From positions 3,631,658 to 3,695,657 of the forward strand of contig NC_092192.1 of the NCBI RefSeq assembly GCF_043641665.1: DNA of 64,000 nt. The letters are read 5' to 3'. A program made the translations under genes and the position numbers. Position 1 is the first letter of the stretch. Every line of letters begins with the position of its first letter. Origin of the DNA: Enoplosus armatus. Lineage: Eukaryota; Chordata; Actinopteri; Centrarchiformes; Enoplosidae. Of this stretch, positions 50,779 to 62,400 are shown piece after piece. Under the pieces are notes generated by a model. The model worked only from the letters and a program-made list of their open reading frames with translations. It made no database searches and was not told where the DNA came from.

Positions 50779-50963
50779 TTCCTGTGAGGTAGGGAGCTTT
50801 TGGTCGATAAAGACTAGACAGCCTCTAAGTAGCTTCTCTCATCATTATAGTTCCTCCTGCCTTCTCTATGGCTATGACTGCTCATTTGTAAGTGTGGGAT
50901 GTTTCACTGGCTGTGGCTTCATCTTTTGTTGCCCCTACTGTTTGCCATTCAGTTTATGGGGCC

Positions 50964-50987
50964 CACACACACACACACACACACACA
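50964..50987 (+). repeat. (CA)n microsatellite
   Basis: This CA run is the second of a cluster of four CA/TG arrays between 50.7 and 51.5 kb. Confidence 0.9.
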
Positions 50988-51121
50988 TCCAGGGATCCCA
51001 CTCTCTTTTATTATGGGAATTCCAGGCACATGTGAGTGAGGCAGGGAGGTAGTCCAGATACCCCTCCCCCCCCGGCCGGTATCCCCTCATTCTCATGGAT
51101 TTCTCATGGGGCTAAAGCAGA

Positions 51122-51285
51122 CGAAATGGGGGAGGTGGAGGGTGAGGAGGAGGAGGAGGAGGGAAAGAAGGAGAAGGAGGAGGAGAAGGGAAGGAGAGCC
51201 AGGCTAATTCATCAATAATCTTTACCTAATCCCTCCCTCTCCCCTTCTCCTTCTCACTCTCTTACTCTCTCTCTCTCTGCCTGGA
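51122..51285. repeat. G+A tract followed by C+T tract (possible H-DNA/hairpin)
   Basis: GAGGAGGAGGAGGAGGG and GGAGAAGGAGGAGGAGAAG (51,140-51,190) are followed 30 bases later by CCCTCCCTCTCCCCTTC and TCTCTCTCTCTC. The two tracts are roughly complementary in inverted orientation. They flank the putative tmem132e 5' region. Confidence 0.75.
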
Positions 51286-51315
51286 GGCATTCAAGCAATA
51301 CATCCATCCCCCGCC

Positions 51316-51321
<6 letters not shown>

Positions 51322-51347
<26 letters not shown>

Positions 51348-51348
51348 T
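51322..51348 (+). repeat. (CA)n microsatellite
   Basis: This CA run is followed by a shorter ACACACAC stretch at about 51,362. Confidence 0.9.
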
Positions 51349-51406
51349 ACCCAGCCCTTATACACACACACATAAGAGTCTGCCTGAACACGTCCAGAGG
51401 GAGAGG

Positions 51407-51464
51407 ATGAATCGAGCTGGAGAGTGTTATTTCTTTCGCCTCCGTGTGTGTGTGTGTGTGTGGT
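51407..51464 (+). CDS. Candidate first coding exon of tmem132e (weak)
   Basis: An ATG opens 19 codons plus one base (MNRAGECYFFRLRVCVCVW) and stops at a perfect GTAAGT donor at 51,465. The resulting phase 1 junction is the phase required by the exon at 52,730, giving a fused ...VCVCVW-S-LAG. In the human gene, as I recall it, a short first exon carries the signal peptide just before this exon. Against the call, the hydrophobic part is encoded by a (TG)n microsatellite and is interrupted by two arginines, so it is a poor signal peptide. The true first exon may lie further upstream or be unrecognised. Confidence 0.22.
51444..51462 (+). repeat. (TG)n microsatellite
   Basis: This TG run abuts GGTGTAAGT. 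Within the candidate first exon it would encode alternating Val-Cys. Confidence 0.85.
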
Positions 51465-51702
51465 GTAAGTCGAGTCCTCTGAGAGCTGTGTGTCTTAGCT
51501 CTGACCGGGAGCTAAAATGGTGATTATAGACTAGAGACTAGGTGTGGCAAGATGGGGCGGCGTCAAAGGCTTTGTCTATAGTTCCCGTACAGCCCACCAA
51601 CCGGGAGGAGGCTCTGCCTGTCTATCAGAGTCTGTCCTGGAGCCATGCACAGTCTGGGATTGAAAGAGCTGCTGCGTGGGGCTGAACCACTCTTCAACCA
51701 AG

Positions 51703-52695
51703 CCACGGGGAATTAGACAAGCACAAGTTCAAGAAGCTCAGTGGAACCTTTGTAGCCAGCAACAAGGACATGGCCAAGTGAAGAACTGCTGGAGCATATT
51801 GCTGTTTTCTTTTTTTCACTCATTAATTCTTCTGTTGCAACTCATGACAAAGATTTTCTAAAGAGAAACCAAAATAGACGGCAAACTACTGTGGAGTGCC
51901 CGCTGAGTAACACAACCTTTTGAAGAGGCTTTCCTTTCAAAAAGATCCTCTTGATTTTTTCAGATTTAAAGGATGCGATTTCAATGATAAAACCATTTGG
52001 AATATGGGACTTCTAATCTATGATTTGGACCATGGGGACAGGCAACTATGTTTTTGTGCTCAGCTCTGGGTAATTTTGATAAGTATGTCACATTTATTCT
52101 GTTTGTTCTACAATGATTTTGCCCTACTTTGATTTCACTGTGGTAACTTAGGTGTTAAGCTATGTTGACTTGTTTCTCTCAACAAGTGCAGTGCAGTGTG
52201 TTGGATAACAATGTATTCACTATTCAAATACAAACACAAGTTTCTTGTTTTATTCTGAAAATTTGGGTTACCTCATGTCACTTGTGAGTTACTCAGTTTT
52301 TTCAAAAGATTTTAAAGAGTTTTGTGTGCGCTCCAGTTCAACTGTTGAATGGCCAAACACTGATTGAATGTGTTGTTACGTCCCAGATAAAGGTCGCGTG
52401 CCTTGCAGCTTCACAATGTGAGCAACATGTTTGATTGGATAGCCTGCGCTCTGGATGCTTGACATGTGTTGTCCAGTTATCATCTGATTAGTGTGTGTTG
52501 ACCTTCTCCCCTTTTCCTCGCTATGGCTGACTGAGCAGAGCAGACCTCGGTGACTTCCTGCTTATACCTCATTCATCATTTCGATTCACTGACCCCTCCT
52601 CTTTGTGTCTCCTTCGTTCTCGCAAATTGTAACTCTTATTCTCTCAACTTTTCCCTTAATTCTTGCTGTTGAAAAAGAGAAACTGTATTTTAAGC
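51703..52695 (+). other. Non-coding stretch between 5' region and tmem132e exon
   Basis: About 1 kb of AT-rich DNA contains only short chance open frames and none with a recognisable product. If the candidate first exon is real this is intron 1; otherwise it is part of a longer intron or the 5' flank. The last 100 bases become increasingly pyrimidine-rich toward the acceptor. Confidence 0.5.
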
Positions 52696-52729
52696 TTTAA
52701 CCTCTCTCTTCTCTTTCCTCTCTTCACAG
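52696..52729 (+). other. 3' splice site of the tmem132e exon
   Basis: A branch-point-like CTTTAAC is followed by an almost pure pyrimidine tract (CCTCTCTCTTCTCTTTCC...) and TTCACAG. A second AG nine bases downstream (52,737-52,738, CTCTCGCAG) is in the same frame. It could serve as an alternative acceptor and would remove three residues. Confidence 0.8.
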
Positions 52730-53696
52730 CTCTCGCAGGTAAAATCTCTCCAACCAGCTCAGATGCCCTCCTCAGTTCCTCAGCAGTGACAGCCAGTCCT
52801 TCACCACCCAATGTGTACCTTCCCGCCAACTTCAAAATGTCCAATGCACAACTGGCTTTCTTTTTGCGGGAGGCCCAGATCACAGGACAATCAGTTGGCG
52901 GCAGCAGCAAGAGCAGCAGCAGCCCCAGCACTGGACACCCGTTGCAGCGCTCTGAGAGTTTTGTGGTTTTCCAGACAAAAGACCTCCCTGCCATCAACAT
53001 AAGCTTTGGGCCTTTTGCCAGGGACCAGGCTCTGTCCAAGGAGTTGCTCCAGCCAGCTAGTCCACTGGATATTCCTGGCCAGCTGACAGTCAACTGGAAG
53101 GTGCGGGCCTTCATTGTTCAGGCGCGGGTCTTCTCCAACAACCCCACAGTCCAGGTGTTTTTCTACATAGCTGGCCGCGACTGGGATGACTTCAAGGCTC
53201 AGGACAAGCTGCCCTGCGTCCGCCTGCACGCCTTCCGGGACGTCCGTGAAATCAAAACCTCCTGCCGCATGAAAGGCAACCTGGCTCAGTGCTTGGCCCA
53301 GCTGGAGCTGCCTCCGTCCTGGTTTAACACCAATGTAGCCCCACTGGGTCGGAGGAAAGGCTCCAGTGACGGGCTCTTGGATGGGCTAACCAGTGAGACC
53401 CTCCAGGCTGAGCTCTACTACACACTGCATGGGCCTACTCTGGATGGTGAGTGCAGTGAGGGCTCAGGTCACAGGGGTGGTGGTGTTTCCAGGGGAGAAC
53501 CTCTGTCACAGCACCCCCTACTGCGCATTGGGAGCATCAGCCTATACCAGGCCAGTCAAGAGCAGCTGCTGGTAGACAAACAATTAGACAAGAACATGTT
53601 CCTCACGCTGCCTGAGAAGCCCCTGAAGCCTGGAGAAACCCTCAAAATCTTCCTCTACTTGATGCCCAACTCCACTGTCGAACAGTTCACCCTCAA
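52730..53696 (+). CDS. tmem132e: tmem132e, large N-terminal extracellular exon (probably exon 2)
   Basis: This internal exon encodes about 322 residues of TMEM132E, a single-pass type I membrane protein of the TMEM132 family. The family is proposed to act in neural cell adhesion, and human TMEM132E has been linked to recessive deafness. The segment corresponds to the family's N-terminal extracellular domain. Matches to the TMEM132E I recall include LAFFLREA, LQRSESFVVFQTKDLP, LTVNWKVRAFIV, GRDWDDF, LPCVRLHAFRDVRE, HPLLRIGSISLYQ and LPEKPLKPGE; these favour the E paralog over A-D. Two N-glycosylation sequons are visible (NIS within PAINISFGPF, NST within MPNSTVEQF), and the cysteines in LPCVRL, SCRMKG and AQCLAQ are probably disulfide-forming. 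The reading frame enters in phase 1 after a pyrimidine-rich acceptor and leaves in phase 2 at GTAAGT. An upstream in-frame TAA (52,657) and the lack of an in-frame ATG show this is not a first exon. A serine-rich run (VGGSSKSSSSPS) looks lineage-specific. Later exons lie outside the window. Confidence 0.92.
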
Positions 53697-53702
53697 GTAA
53701 GT
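53697..53702 (+). other. 5' splice donor of the tmem132e exon
   Basis: GTAAGT directly follows the VEQFTL coding stretch at exactly the place where TMEM132 homology breaks off. Read straight through, the frame meets TAA, so the open frame ends only because it runs into the intron. Confidence 0.85.
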
Positions 53703-56700
53703 CTCCCTTAAAATGTATACTGATGACATGTTCTGTGTGTTCTGATTGCTTCCAAATGCATTCACTTTCCATCCTGAATGTCACATTTAATGTCTTTATG
53801 TTCACACATTTACCCTCTGGAAAAAAAAAGATATGATCAAGCTGTTTACATGCACAGCTGCAGAAGCTCATTCTGTGAGTTTTTCTGTTTCCATGAAATC
53901 ATGTACACAATGATTATTGATGAATAGATTATTTGCCAGCTTCCTGGAAGACCACAGCCAACATTAGTCACAAACTGTCACAGTCTTGCACCTCCCTTTA
54001 TAATTATGCTCACACATAATCGTCTACAATTTGTCCGAGATTTAGGCTTAAGGCAGTAAGACTGCATGTAAATAGAGCTATACAGTGTGAATGCTGCATC
54101 CTATGAAGTCCCCAGTGGACGGGCTTGTAACAAATATAGGATGCACATGACCAAATAGCCCTCCATTTGGAACAATTATCTCAACACTGGATGTCTTCAT
54201 TACGATCTTGACAATAAGCCTCATTCAAAGCAGCATAATTAGATAAAGGTTTTACATAACCTCAAAATTAATTGCAGCATTTTATGATAGCGTAAGATCA
54301 CGGTGTGACTGCAAGTGTGGCCATGGTTACGTTATTCTAATCCACACAATATTGTCTGTATTGCAATGCCATTTATGTTCATTTTGGATCTAAAGAGCCA
54401 AATGAGCATGTAATCACATATTTCATCCCTCTCATTAATTTTCCTTCACTGAGCCAAGTAATGTGCCGGCAGTAATTAAATTCAGGTAAGATAAAGCGGA
54501 GAAGACAGGGTTAAAATGTAGCAGCAGTGTACGGTGTTCACCTTTTGAAGTGGCGGCTTAACATCCAGAGATTTCTTTTTTCTCTCAGGACAGGATTGTA
54601 TGAATAATTTGTAGTGAACTGCTGCTCAAAGCAGTTTGTGTTTAAAAGCACAAGGCCTGCGCTGTTTGACCAGGTAATGGTAGTGGATCACATGTTGAAA
54701 TGCCTTGCTACGCTCCACTGTGGCATTTCATGCTCATGCAGTATTACTATAGAAGAGAACAAACTGAATCCACAATGTGGGCAACAGCATTATCATTATT
54801 TATGATTCTTTTTTATATTTTTCTACACAAATGTTTATTTACTAGTGATGCCTACAGCAACATACTGCATGTTTCCACTTCACAGTAATAATGAGTGCGG
54901 CTCATTATTTAAGATGCACACACTGTTTGTAATGAAAAGTTGACCAAATATTAAACATGCCAGTTGGAGGATATTTCTGTCATGTTTAAATAAACCTCAT
55001 TTCAACTGCATGAAGTAACTGAACTCAATAAACTCAATTCTTATAGCATTAAATTCTATAAGTAACATCTAACATCAAATGATTAGCTATGGAATAGCAA
55101 TGTATGAGCTTTTAATGTATTACATTTACTTAGAGATGGAATAAAAGGATTTATTGAATTTAAATACATGCAATTAGTTCTCATATTGCTTTTAGAAACA
55201 TCTTCATTTTATTAGCATATAAATGGCAAAAGCCCATCAAACGAAAATAATAGAACTTTATCATTCTGAACAATCAGAATCGTCTAAAGTGTTTTAGTTT
55301 GTTTTTTCTGTATCAGTCTAGTTGATACTGAACATGATATACATTGTGTACATTTAGCTTGATTTGCTATCATGTGTGCTTTTTAATTCATACATTTTAC
55401 ACTGGAGTATCATCTGGGTTGGATGAACCTGCTAGATTGTGACACGGACCCATACATGACATCATAGTTAATAAGCAGCAGTGGCTCTCAATGTTAGTTT
55501 TCTAGGCACTCTCCCTCACTATTTCCACAACTCAGCCATCTTTGCCTTCTCTGAATTTCAGCTTTAAGATTTTTCCTATTTTCTCAGAGCCTCAATATTC
55601 ATTTTCATGTTCTCTGACATTATAAATGTGTCTCAGAAAGACCATATTGTCTGTTAAAGTAAAACATATTTGCCAGTGTTAAGTTCCTGAGTTTGACCCT
55701 GCCTTTGGAAATAGAGCTGAGGGAGCATGAGGCTCAGCTCTGCTCTCCGGTCTCTGCACTTCTTTCCTCTCCTCGGTTGTCAACACAATATTCAGGGTTA
55801 AAGAAAAAATTATTATTTGCACTTGACAAAGTTTGAGGAAAGTAAGTTTATCTCTGCTCGTAGGCGTGAAGGCAGCGAGAAGAAGAGGAAGGCGAGGAGC
55901 CCAACATCACTGAGTAACTCAGGAATGATGATGAAACACACTGTAAATATGATTGTTGTAACCTTAACTGAATGTCTTACAGACTTATATTTAGAGATTT
56001 GCAGGGTATTAATTAAGGCTCAATAAGTCATGAAGCTCCAAGAGAAAATCAGTATAATTTCTCCCTGCAGAGATGGTTTATTAATAGCAGTTCCCCTTTG
56101 TTTCAGCAGGAGGGACTCGAAAGGTTACGACCCAAACAAATCAAACATGGTAGCGCCTGTACTGTGATTGGACTTGAAACATCCTCAACAAGTAGCTGGA
56201 TTACAGAAATGGTGGTGAGACCTGCTCTGTGTCACCCTGTAAAGACAAACAGACAAAACGAATCACTTGATATGAAACGTCGATTCGGGATATTTTTAAA
56301 CCAGAATCATTCACCAACATTTTTGGTATATAAAGCGTTTCTGTGTAATTTCACGAATATTCAACAAAATGAAGTACACGTCTGGACTATGGAGGGGTGT
56401 GATTACATTTGAAACAGCACTTTTATTTGCAAGACATTCAGAAGACAGTTACAGTATAATCACCAGAGGGTAGCTGAAATCTGAAATCAATTCATGAATT
56501 AATGCTCTGGATTTGGTTTCGGTGTGTATATTTAGAGATATTCTCACAGTCCTCCTTCTGGTCCCAACCCTTAGAAATCCCAAGCATTTGTCTTCACACC
56601 GTCAGAGCAACATTTACACTCCTTAAGACTCCCCCTCTGTAAAATGTATGATCTGGTGTCAGTCATAATATTCGGTTCTCACAGAGTCTCTGCCTGTGTT

Positions 56701-58034
56701 CTTCACTTTTACTGATGTAAGCCTTCATCTGAAATCTAGATTACAAAATAGTTTCATTAAAAAAGAGAAAAGAGTGGGAATGTGTCAGTCAAGGCGTGGT
56801 GTGACAAAGTTACAGCGAGGCTTTGTAGTACAAGGGGAAGGCTTTGTCACATCCCCTGCCTCTTGAAACATTTAGCTGACCATGTTAGCATCCTTACACC
56901 ACTGCAATTCGTAGGCAGGCTGCCTCTCTGAGCGCCTTGCAGGGATGGAAATGAGGAGTGATAAAACAGGAGAGTTAAAAAAGCCATGGAGCAGGGAGAA
57001 GAAAGCCCAGTCTGAGCCTCCTGAGTGACTCCACTCAGTAGGGTGTGAATTGAATAGTTCTGGAAGCCAACTGTCGAGTCGTCCCTGCGCATCGAGGAAG
57101 ATGATTAAAGATGCAATAAGGAGCATCTTTAAAGATGAATCAGAAGGCCTCCTCTTCTTCCTCTGACTCTCCCTTTGCCTCTATCGTTCCTTCCAATTTT
57201 GCTCCTCTTCAGTTGTCCAGCTTTGAAGATCTTTGACTTGTTATTGCAGATGATGGCTTGCCAGGCAGACAGGGGGCAGAGCCTGGCCACTTGTGGAATC
57301 TGCCCTAGTTTCTTCCCCGGCCACAGCAGCGCTGTCAGAAACGTGCGTTGTGTTTGCCTGCATGAGTGCATGTCGTGCAGTAGGATGGGGAGTAGTGGTG
57401 TGTCAGAATAGGGTTACCGCGGCAATACAATAATGATATGCGTTGCTGTATTTAATGTTATCCAGCATGCTCTGCTAGTCATGGTGCAGAGGGATATTGC
57501 TTTTGTGTTTCTTTTGCACTGTAAATGTCATTTAAAAATGTTTTCTACTCCTCATCGCAGACTGATATACTACCACAATAGTGACTCCATCAATACCCGG
57601 TTCATGAAAGGTGCTCTACTCCTCATCAAGTACTTGTTTTGCAGAAAAAAAGTAATGTGTTGAACAGAAATTACAATTTCAACAAAGAATTCAATGGCAC
57701 TGGATACACTAATTTAAAGAGAAGTGATCTGAGAAGTGCAGTGCTAAAACAAAATGACACTGACGCCTTAGCCCCAAGGCTAACAGCAAAATAGCTGGTG
57801 AAATATCAAGGATCTCACAGAGTGCCGCTTTAACTGCATTATACTTTTTGATGTGTTTATTTTAGTTCACCCGCTCTGTATTGACAGTACTGTAGAAGCC
57901 AGATGAAGATAGTATAATAAATGTCATAATGGTAAAATCTCAGTCAGTGGTTTGAGTAGCTGAGGGAATACTGTCATGAAAACCAGCTTTGGATACTGGT
58001 TCACTGGTGGTTTTGTAAAGCACCGAACGCTGGA
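53703..58034 (+). other. tmem132e intron 2, proximal part
   Basis: The stretch is AT-rich with no open frame resembling the next TMEM132 domain. The TMEM132 genes I know have very long early introns, so finding no following exon in 10 kb is expected. Sequence around 54,180-54,480 and 55,080-55,280 is rich in TAAT and ATTA cores with low repeat content, and could be conserved non-coding DNA. That is a guess without an alignment. Confidence 0.65.
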
Positions 58035-58125
58035 CAGATAAAGTTGGCCACCAGCTGGTGAAGACCCAGATATCTTTCTCAGGAGTTGGTGGAGACTAAA
58101 AACAGAGCTAAAAGCTGTGCTTGTC
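58035..58125 (+). repeat. Dispersed teleost repeat fragment
   Basis: The run around CAGATATCTTTCTCAGGAG, then TTGGTGGAGACTAAAAACAG and AGCTAAAAG, resembles a dispersed sequence I know from many fish loci. It lies inside the presumed tmem132e intron. No coding or end structure is visible, so the element class is not assigned. Confidence 0.5.
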
Positions 58126-59114
58126 TAGAATTGACGCGGAGATGTTTATACCACCACAATATTCTGGCCACAGATAGAAACATCGAGACAGTAATAAAGA
58201 GAAGTCAGGCAAATCTCACTAAATCTCACTCTTGGCTCTTAGGACATCTGTCACAGCTTCAAGGACACATGGACAATTTCCCCACTAAATACAAAGCTTT
58301 GGCCAGTAAATTATTCTGAAATGCTTGTGATGTCTTTATAGTATTGTGTCATCACATAGCATCAGTTCTCCCAAAGCTTTACTAAAATGTGTTTCCAGAC
58401 GTACTCTATTCTGTGTAATAACTCCCCATGTACTGTCACATTATTTCTGATTGGCTGGAAAGCGTGTGTGTTATCACACCATGTGGCACAACATGAGCGT
58501 TTATCCCTGTATCTGTTTGCCATCTGTGAACACACATAGTTACATATTTATTTCAACACAAGCACTACTACTATTGCTAATTAAATGATAATTATTTCCA
58601 CTGCACTAAATCTAACCTTGCTTTGCCAAAGAGCTGCAGCTGGTGGGGAGCCAGAAATATTTTGTTCATTGGTTTATTCATATGGAGTTGTGGGATATCA
58701 AAGGATCATGTAAGTAGCTTAACCTGAATAAGACTTTAAACAGCGGCTCGGCCACTGCATGCATGTAAATGCAGTCAATCATGAGCTGCCAATTTAGATT
58801 TTGGTGACTCATTGGCATTTTCGCTGAAGTAAATACAGCCTCGTTGCAGTACACACGCATGAAATATATTCACATTATCCTCATCTATGTGCACGGTACA
58901 AGGCTCTTGGAAACAGTGCAGTACTCCAGAGCCCTGGGAACAACATGCAGTATTCAAATGCCCTGGCTCCAAATAAAGGCTTGAGGAGAGAGAGCGCAGT
59001 GAAAGCCAGGGAGAGTGACCCACATTCAGCAGTAGTAGCTTCATCCCCGGCAGCTAGATGGTTGCTTGCGCCTCTAAGGGAACACAGCAACTTCCTGACC
59101 TCAACCTCTGCTTC

Positions 59115-59330
59115 CTGCCAGCTCTGCGGTCTCGCTCCGCTCCGCGTCCCACGTCTCGTTGTCGCTGTCAGTGTCGGCTCGTCTTTTCCCGATGCTTTGA
59201 TGGGAAATGTCAGCACCTCTCGCCGTGGAGCGTGCGCACGTTCAGATCGTATGACTCGGGAAGTGATGCCTCTGCCGCGGGCCGCCTTGTCACGACACAT
59301 CGGGTGACACGGAGAACCGCTGTTTATCAG
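59115..59330. promoter_or_regulatory. CpG-island-like block inside the presumed tmem132e intron
   Basis: I count about 25 CpG dinucleotides in roughly 220 bases, far above the depleted background of the rest of the window, and GC content rises clearly. Runs such as CTCGCTCCGCTCCGCGTCC and GAGCGTGCGCACG are included. Both strands carry overlapping open frames (+58,945-59,307 and -58,881-59,333), as expected for GC-rich DNA with few stops, and neither gives a recognisable protein. Possible roles are an alternative tmem132e promoter, the promoter of an unseen antisense or nested transcript, or an orphan island. Confidence 0.5.
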
Positions 59331-59475
59331 CACTCATCTCTGATAAAAGAGGAGGAGGTCAGGAGAGTCTTGCTGCCTCAAAGTGCTTCCACTTTCACGA
59401 TGACATAATAAAACAAAGCTTCTCTATTAGGTCATATTGGACTGCACCACCACTACTGAGACTTCCTCTACTGCT

Positions 59476-59497
59476 TCCTTCCTTCCTTCCTTCCTTT
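59476..59497 (+). repeat. (TTCC)n short microsatellite
   Basis: About five TTCC units are followed by degenerate CTTTCTGTCTTTCC. Confidence 0.8.
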
Positions 59498-62400
59498 CTG
59501 TCTTTCCTTTTCAACTGTGAACAAGTTCTTTGAGGTCAACAGCAGGGGGGAAAGTATTCACCATTGTGAACTTTAATGTGTGTGGAGCTCCTCTTAAAGG
59601 CTCTTGGCACAAATCACAAAAGGGGGGTGCACTGTATGCGCCAAGATTTTAATGAAATGGACTGTTTCGAGCTCAAGTTAGTATTTTAATGTTTAAAGAA
59701 AGTTGCATGTGTCAGCTCTCTGCACCAGGCGAAACGCAGATATTTATGCAGGTTTATTCCAGTGCTTGGCTACTGCTAAATTAATTCAGCCCCTTTCTAA
59801 CCTTGAATGGGCAAGCTGTGTAACTTTGTTTAGGTAATTCTAGTTAAAACGCTTGAAAGATTGTTATTTTAGACCCATATCTATTGAGGGCCTATTCTCG
59901 GCATGCCGTTGAGGGGTTGTTTTGGTTTTGAGACAAACAAACAGTGACACAAAGCACAACCAATTAAGTGAAACATTCGATATCAACTCAACTCAAACCC
60001 ACAAAGTTCATCAGAGTCAAGTACACAGCTGTAAACTCATTAGGCATTTACACGATTTACACGTACTATATCTGCATATTCATCCTTTTTCCATCCTATC
60101 AGTGCAGCCTGTCAGCCAGAAGAGCCTCAGTTTAATCAGTAGACGTATCACATTCTCAGCGGGGCACGCAAATTTGTGCACTGTTGACCATGACCAGTGG
60201 CTTATTCTTCAGCTCTCATTCATTAACCTCTTGCACCCTGCTGGACCTGCCGGTGGGCTCATTACATAAACGTGTTGCGTGGACAAACATTAGTTTAAAT
60301 TCCAGTAAAGATCCCACCAAACATCAGGCGAAATAATAGGAAAATGTCTAATAATGACATCTGGAATGTTCTAAATGTGTTGCAGAAGATGGTGTAATCA
60401 GCCCCCATTTTCCCCATTAAATACTTAATCAAACCAGAATGAACTCCTTCTGACAGTGTTAATTGTGCTGGACCTTTGTGATGTGCTCAGGCTTTGTGGG
60501 AAAATCATTTCACATACATTTTTATTTTTTCAAATCACAAGTCGTGTGATTTTAAAACCGTATGTTTGGAGAGAGCGTCGCACAGTTTCATCCCTATCAT
60601 CTATTCCCACTGCTCAGTATCAGTGCGCAGGCCTTCTGTAGTCTAAATGGCTTTCATTAATCCTGTTTAATTAATATAATGTAAAATACTACCGAGTGCT
60701 GTTCATTCAAGCGCTCTGCTCAGTTCTTTTGCATCGGTTTGGTTTTTAAATATTTATGTGAAGCTTTATTTTGTCCATTCGATGGCATTGATCTAATCAA
60801 AGCTGTAATCTCAGAGCCGCTGTGTGCTTCTGTCAGTGATTGGTTGGACGTGCAAATCTTCCTTTAACAATTTTTAATTTGATCAACTTTAATATGTTGT
60901 ACACTGAGGGTACCCTATCAAGGACTTCTCTATATATTATCTTATTGATATGCTCATATAGGTCTCATGCTTTGGGGAGTCAGTTGATCAAATGTCTGCT
61001 TGTCTGACAGATGATAAACACAAACAGACTTGAGGATTTTCTGAGCCTCACCACTTTTTCCAAAGCGTATTTGAATATTTCCAGACCCCCCCTGCAGACT
61101 GCGTTAGTTCATAGAGGGAGCCTTTAGAGACAAATTGACAAAAGCTCAGAGTTCGTTATTTCCTTGGTCTGCAAGGTAATCAAACAAGCAGTCCTCAGGT
61201 ATAAAAAGTATGTTTTTCATTTGACTTCACAGGCTTATGTTAACGCTTTTATCTTTGTAAATTCGTTTTCCTGCGCTCCAAATGAAACTGCAAATCTTTC
61301 GATCACCAAATGTGTTTGTTCCCTTTCCAAACACATTTCTTTGTTTTCATCTGGACTGGTTTATGTTCAGTCTTAGCCTCCCAGAAAATGTGTCTGAATG
61401 TGTTTGGTTGTGCTGTCGCTCAAGTTGTGAAATATTGTGATGCCTCTCCAGGAAAGTAGATTGAAGGAATGTTTTACTCGCTGGTTCTTTCTGCAGAACT
61501 GTATTTATGTCGGCAGTTTGGCATAATTCGTTTTTGACATCTTTGTCCATAAGACATGTTTGCATAGTTTTAAATAGCCCTGATGATGGTGACAGACATA
61601 AGAATATAGGGGGAAATTATGCTCCTAATTCTCTCATTTATAATCTATGACTCCACAATAAAAGGTGTTTCTTTTATGTTGATAATTGCACCATAAAAAC
61701 ATAGAAAACATAGAAGGTGAGCACTCACTGCTGGCCATGGCTTCATATAAGTTACAAATGTTATTTTACCACTTTGAATGATCAGATTCTTCATCCGATC
61801 AGAAGGTACATTTGACTTGACTTTCTGAGCACATCAAGATTCAACCATGTGTGAATTGCTGTGATATAATCTGAAGAAATAGCTGATATCGATACATTTT
61901 GGGATACCGTTGAATCCTCGCTTGAATGTATTTAAGTATCAGCAGAACTTTATTCCCTTAGCTTCTTTCTGTGGTCATGACTTCACTATTAGAAACACAC
62001 AAAGTGAAAAATGAGATTCATGACAGAGTAGCTGGGTATATACCGCAATATGAATGCTCACGTCAAGAGAACCAGAAAGCACATCTGGAGCAACTCTCAA
62101 CGGACAGATGAATCAAAAGATAAACTTAAAAAAAACCAAAACTAAATGAGCTGTTAAAACTCAAAAATCCTGATTAACAGCAGCTCTGCATTAAGAGTGG
62201 ACCAAATTACCCCACGCGTCTGGGAGAGACTGATTAATTCATCAAGACGTGTTTGGCTGCAGACAGTGCTGCTAAATGTGCTGCAATCAGTTATTGAGTT
62301 CAGGGAAGTGTTGCTGAAATTGGTGTTGCATAACTTTATTCAAGAAATAAATGAGTGACAGAATATGTTCTCACTCTGTTGCTTTTTATCTAAGAGCAGA

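Larger units (their letters stand above)
50990..51700 (+). promoter_or_regulatory. Possible tmem132e 5' region: GC-, CA- and purine/pyrimidine-rich
   Basis: Base composition differs sharply from both sides. There is a GC-rich CCCCCCCCGGCCGG stretch near 51,064, a G+A tract, a C+T tract, several CA/TG runs, a GGGGCGG box near 51,554 and ACCGGGAGGAGG near 51,600. It lies 1-1.7 kb upstream of the tmem132e exon on the same strand. No transcription start can be fixed from sequence alone. Confidence 0.35.

Noticed and set aside
52663..52729. Hydrophobic leader-like peptide (ILSFNLSLLFPLFTA) upstream of the tmem132e exon as a signal peptide
   Set aside because: It is encoded by the pyrimidine tract of a splice acceptor, has no in-frame ATG, and is closed upstream by TAA at 52,657.
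52656..53114. 152-codon minus-strand frame opposite the tmem132e exon
   Set aside because: It is a shadow of the conserved + strand coding exon, which has family matches throughout.
58881..59333. 150-codon minus frame and 120-codon plus frame across the CpG island
   Set aside because: High GC lowers stop frequency on both strands. Neither protein shows a motif, and the frames are mutually antisense.
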